A DNA stretch of 64,000 bases, taken from the NCBI GenBank assembly GCA_035533755.1, contig DATLTC010000089.1, forward strand, positions 1 to 64,000, read 5' to 3'. The notes beneath the pieces were generated by a model, which worked only from the letters and a program-made list of their open reading frames with translations, did not search any database and had not been told where the DNA came from. A program made the translations under genes and the position numbers. The stretch is from Gemmatimonadaceae bacterium (lineage in GTDB: Bacteria > Gemmatimonadota > Gemmatimonadetes > Gemmatimonadales > Gemmatimonadaceae). Shown piece by piece: positions 60,909-64,000 of this stretch (position 1 is the stretch's first letter; the number at the start of each line of letters is the position of its first letter).

Positions 60909-62941
60909 CAGAAGTCGTATCGGAGTTGGACCATCGATCCGGCGGCCGCCATCGCGCCCGCCGCCGGCCACGTCTGCATCGGCGCGCCGCGCACCAGCCG
61001 CACGCGGAACCCCGCTTGGTGCAGCGAGAGCACGGCGTCGCGCAGCGGAAGGCCGGCCACATCGGGCACCGGGCGCGGCGGCAACGATACGGCGGCCGGG
61101 GCCGGAGGGGCCGGCAGCGCGATGGTGACCGTGGCCGGCAGCGCGGCGAGGTCCGCCGCCGCGGCCGCGCGCGCGGCCACCGACTCGGCCAGCACGGCCG
61201 TGTCCGTCGGCGCCGGGCTCGTGCCGCCCGACGCGACCCGCGCCCCCACCCCGGCGCTGTCCGGCGGCCGCTTGATGACGTCCTCCATGAGCGCGCCGCG
61301 ATCGAGCGCCGCGTCGCGCGCCGCGAGCGCCGCCTGGAGGATCGTCTTGGTGAGCGGCGCCGCGGTACTGGCGCTGTAGTACACCCCCTGCGGGCTGTCC
61401 AGCTTCACGACGATCACGAACTGCGGTGCTTCACCCGGAAAGAGCCCCACGAAGTTCGGCGTGTACGCCAGCGGCACATAGCGGCCGTTCACGGTGCGGC
61501 GCGGCGTGCCCGTCTTGCCGCCCAGCAGATAGGTGGCCAGATCGGCCTGCACCGCCGTGCCGTCCTGCACCACGCCGAGGAGCATCTGGCGCACCTGGGC
61601 GGCCACGGCGGGTTGCATGACGCGGCGCACCACGGTGCGCGTGTGGCGGTACAGCACCCGTCCGCCGGGGCTGCGGATCTCCTTCACGAGCGCCGGCTGC
61701 AGCAGCTCGCCGCCGTTGGCGATGGCGGCGTACGCCACCGCGAGTTGCATCGGGGTCACGGCGATCTCGTAGCCCATGGCCATCGAATTGGCCGACTGCG
61801 CCGACCAATCTCCGGGCGGGCGCAGCGTGCCGTTGGACTCCGAGGGATACGCCACCTCGGTCGGCGTGCCGAACCCGAAGTCGCGCAACGCCTGGTATTC
61901 CTGCCCAGGCGTGAGCCGCTCGGCGAACTGGATGATGCCCACGTTGCTGGATCGCCGGATGACATCGGCCAGCGACAGCTCGGCGGGCTCCGGCGCGCCC
62001 TCCTGGTCGTCGTGCACCGTGCGGCCGTTGATCGTGAGTTGGCCGCCGAAGGTCTGGATCATGTCGGTGGGCTTCACGAGCCCGCGGGCCAGGAGCGCCG
62101 AGGCGATGATCGGCTTCATCGTCGACCCGGGCTCGAACGGTTCGGTGAGCGCGGTGGCCGACGTGGACCGGGGATCGAGCCGGCGACTGGCCATGGCCAG
62201 CACGTCGCCCGTGGCCGGATCGAGGATCACGATGTCGCCGCCCTGCGCGCCCATCTTCGCCACCGCGTCGTCCAGCGCGCGCTCGGCGATCTGCTGCAGA
62301 TCCGAGTTGAGCGTGAGCACCACCGTGTTCCCCTCGCGGGGGGCCACGCCGGGCTGCGTGGGCGACGCGTAGCTGCGCCCCGAGCCGTCGCGCACCATCG
62401 CCGCGGCGCCGTCCCGGCCGCGCAGCAGGCTGTCCAGCGCCAGCTCGATGCCGTCGAGCGGCTTGCCGTCGGCGTCCACGCGGCCCACGATGCGACGCGT
62501 GGCGTCGGAGCCGGGATACACGCGGTCGGCCACCGGATCGGTGTACACGCCGCGCATCGCCGTGAGCAGGGCCACGTCCATCGCCCGGAAGTGCCCCGGA
62601 ATCACCACCCACTTGCGCGTCGTGTCGGTGGCGCGCGCGATCCAGCGGCCGTCGACGCCGGCGCGCACGAGCGCGTTGGCCATGGCGCGGCGCTGCAGCA
62701 CCTCGCGCGGCGCGATCGACAGCGTCACCATGTCGCGGCTCTCGGCCAGCGTGTGGCCGGCCGCGTCCAGGATCTCGCCCCGCAGCGCCGGCACGTCGCG
62801 CTGCGTGAAGTGCTGGCTGCGCGCCTGGTCGGCCCATGCCTTGCCCTGCACCAACTGCACCCGCGCCGCCTGGCCGATCACCATCACGGCGAAGAGGGCG
62901 AGCGAGAGGTGGATGATGCCGATGCGGCTACTCTTGATCAT
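60908..62941 (-). CDS. ftsI: Septal transpeptidase FtsI (PBP3) with C-terminal PASTA domain
   Basis: A 677-residue class B penicillin-binding protein cross-linking septal murein. One N-terminal membrane helix (about 10-26), a pedestal domain, and a transpeptidase with Ser273-Thr-Met-Lys276, SSN at 331-333 and KTGT at 476-479, all intact. After a Pro/Ala linker the last 60 residues form a PASTA domain (VPDVAGLPLRDAVLSLHQAGF). PASTA-bearing FtsI is common in Firmicutes and Actinobacteria-style proteins but absent from E. coli PBP3. Start overlaps ftsL by 14 bases. Confidence 0.95.
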   Translation of the reverse strand: MIKSSRIGIIHLSLALFAVMVIGQAARVQLVQGKAWADQARSQHFTQRDVPALRGEILDAAGHTLAESRDMVTLSIAPREVLQRRAMANALVRAGVDGRWIARATDTTRKWVVIPGHFRAMDVALLTAMRGVYTDPVADRVYPGSDATRRIVGRVDADGKPLDGIELALDSLLRGRDGAAAMVRDGSGRSYASPTQPGVAPREGNTVVLTLNSDLQQIAERALDDAVAKMGAQGGDIVILDPATGDVLAMASRRLDPRSTSATALTEPFEPGSTMKPIIASALLARGLVKPTDMIQTFGGQLTINGRTVHDDQEGAPEPAELSLADVIRRSSNVGIIQFAERLTPGQEYQALRDFGFGTPTEVAYPSESNGTLRPPGDWSAQSANSMAMGYEIAVTPMQLAVAYAAIANGGELLQPALVKEIRSPGGRVLYRHTRTVVRRVMQPAVAAQVRQMLLGVVQDGTAVQADLATYLLGGKTGTPRRTVNGRYVPLAYTPNFVGLFPGEAPQFVIVVKLDSPQGVYYSASTAAPLTKTILQAALAARDAALDRGALMEDVIKRPPDSAGVGARVASGGTSPAPTDTAVLAESVAARAAAAADLAALPATVTIALPAPPAPAAVSLPPRPVPDVAGLPLRDAVLSLHQAGFRVRLVRGAPMQTWPAAGAMAAAGSMVQLRYDF

Positions 62942-63236
62942 GCGGGCGCGGCCGCGGGATGTCGATGACCGTACTGTCGGCGGGAATGTGCATGTTCATG
63001 CGCTGGAGAATGGGCGCCAGCCGCGCGAGGCTCGAGGAATCGCGGATCTCGCCGCGCAGGCGAATCCGCTCGGCCCGGAGCGCATCGCGCTGGCGCTCGA
63101 GGGTGCGGAGCGTTCGCTGCTGGCCAATCCCGTAGCTCCTCCGTGCAATGACGCCCATGGCCACCAAAACGAAACCCACCAGCACGGCGGCGACGATCGC
63201 CCGGGCGCCCCACGGGCGGTTCACGCGGCGCGCCAT
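62928..63236 (-). CDS. ftsL: Cell division protein FtsL
   Basis: A 102-residue bitopic protein. A basic cytoplasmic head (MARRVNRPWGAR), one membrane helix at about 12-30, then a short coiled coil (QRTLRTLERQRDALRAERI) and a tail rich in Pro. This, its size and its slot between rsmH and ftsI identify FtsL, which with FtsB and FtsQ activates FtsWI. It overlaps rsmH by 16 bases and ftsI by 14. Confidence 0.88.
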   Translation of the reverse strand: MARRVNRPWGARAIVAAVLVGFVLVAMGVIARRSYGIGQQRTLRTLERQRDALRAERIRLRGEIRDSSSLARLAPILQRMNMHIPADSTVIDIPRPRPHDQE

Positions 63237-64000
63237 GCCCGGAGCCGCGCGCTGCGCGAGCGAGGGTTGACGTCGAGCTCGGCCGGCGTGGCCTGCACGG
63301 CGCGCTTCGTGACCAGCGTTCCCAGCGCCCGGCCTCCACACGTGCACACCGGCTGGCGCGGCGGGCAGGTGCAGGCCGTGCTCCAGTCGCGGAAGGCGTG
63401 CTTCACGATCCGGTCCTCGCCGGAGTGGTACGAGATCACGGCGAACACCCCGCCCGGCGCCAGCCGATCGCGCAGCGCCGGCAGCGCCCGCTCCAGCCCC
63501 GCCAGTTCCTCGTTGATCGCGATGCGCACCGCCTGGAACAGTCGCGCGAACTCCGCGGGCCCGCTCCGCGGGCCGAGGGTGGCGCGGATCGCGCCCACGA
63601 AGTCGTCGCTCGTGGCGAACGGCCGGTTCCCGCGCCGCCGCACCACCTCGCGCGCCAGACGAATGGCGCGTCGCTCGTCGCCGTACTCCCTGAACACCCA
63701 CGCCAACTCGCCCTCGTCGGCCGTGTTGAGAAAGGCCGCGGCGTCGAGCCGCGCGTCCGGCCCCATGCGCATGTCGAGCGGCGCGCCCTCGCGAAAGCTG
63801 AACCCGCGCGCCGTGGCGTCCACCTGATGCGACGAGATGCCGAGGTCGAGCAGGATGCCGTCAAAGCGCTCGCCGCCGATCGCGGTGTCGTCGAGCTCGG
63901 CGTAGTTGCCGAGCACGAGCCGCAGCCGCCCCGTGGCGAGGAACCGGACCAGCCGCGCGCCCGCCGCGGCGATCGCGTCGGGATCGCGGTCCACCGCGGT
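63221..64000 (-). CDS. rsmH: 16S rRNA (cytosine-1402-N4)-methyltransferase, C-terminal part
   Basis: Cut by the right edge: the frame stays open to 64000, so the AdoMet-binding N-terminus is missing. The visible 260 residues start with the family motif VDRDPDAI and continue with FDGILLDLGISSHQVD, GFSFREGAPLDMRM, FQAVRIAINEELAGLE, VISYHSGEDRIVKHAF and the zinc-like CTCPPRQPVCTCGG. It methylates C1402 of 16S rRNA. As in most dcw clusters it is the first or second gene; mraZ would be expected just outside the window. Confidence 0.95.
   Translation of the reverse strand, partial: TAVDRDPDAIAAAGARLVRFLATGRLRLVLGNYAELDDTAIGGERFDGILLDLGISSHQVDATARGFSFREGAPLDMRMGPDARLDAAAFLNTADEGELAWVFREYGDERRAIRLAREVVRRRGNRPFATSDDFVGAIRATLGPRSGPAEFARLFQAVRIAINEELAGLERALPALRDRLAPGGVFAVISYHSGEDRIVKHAFRDWSTACTCPPRQPVCTCGGRALGTLVTKRAVQATPAELDVNPRSRSARLRAWRAA

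Noticed and set aside
1-64000. CRISPR array, tRNA or rRNA genes, transposons, prophage, toxin-antitoxin or biosynthetic cluster
   Set aside because: No regular spaced repeats of CRISPR length, no tRNA-like or rRNA segment, no transposase, integrase or phage structural motif, and no PKS/NRPS or RiPP genes were seen in any frame.

Overview
The window is very GC-rich, densely coded bacterial chromosome. It carries a complete-looking division and cell-wall (dcw) cluster with an mDAP-type MurE, TolC-type outer-membrane proteins, many secreted lipoproteins and metallopeptidases, and two large BNR (sortilin-type) propeller proteins. Together these point to a Gram-negative-architecture heterotroph. 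Protein style and gene content resemble Gemmatimonadota, but this is inferred from family resemblance, not from an rRNA or marker search. I see no rRNA, tRNA, CRISPR array, transposase, integrase or phage gene.

Layout. 1-15 kb: the 3' part of a BNR-propeller protein, gamma-glutamyltransferase, a tandem-DTG aspartyl protease, a copper-delivery pair (Sco1/SenC, CtaG), a full-length Tat-exported BNR paralogue, a TolC-like protein, a hybrid histidine kinase and an HELQH secreted peptidase. 15-25 kb: a metallopeptidase island (M1, M13, M1, M28) with a PAP2 phosphatase and a DUF457/YdjM-like membrane protein. 25-31 kb: a lipoprotein with two cupredoxin-like domains, three small uncharacterised genes and a ribose-type sugar ABC operon (permease, ATPase, binding protein). 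31-41 kb: a propeller-like lipoprotein, an efflux operon (adaptor, MacB-type permease, TolC) without its own ATPase, cytochrome bd oxidase (cydAB) and a dihaem peroxidase.

41-64 kb, all on the minus strand except ogt, is housekeeping. In transcription order from the right edge: rsmH (cut by the window), ftsL, ftsI, murE, murF, mraY, murD, ftsW, murG, murC, ftsQ, ftsA. Then comes a convergent ogt gene, then a second block ftsZ, M23 peptidase, vWA membrane protein, ftsY, recG. Nearly all junctions inside the blocks overlap or abut (ATGA, GTGA, TTGA, TGATG), so translation is probably coupled.

I found no clear unknown defence or biosynthetic system. The observations most worth following are: the split of ftsA from ftsZ by ogt, with a consensus DnaA box and a dyad upstream of ftsZ; an octamer family (GGTAGGRC) that begins at or just after the stop codons of ogt, murF and ftsA; a duplicated lipoprotein whose two halves keep identical blue-copper-like ligand spacing; a possible MerR-style promoter before the efflux operon; and a set of long GC-rich stem-loops without U-tracts at gene ends.
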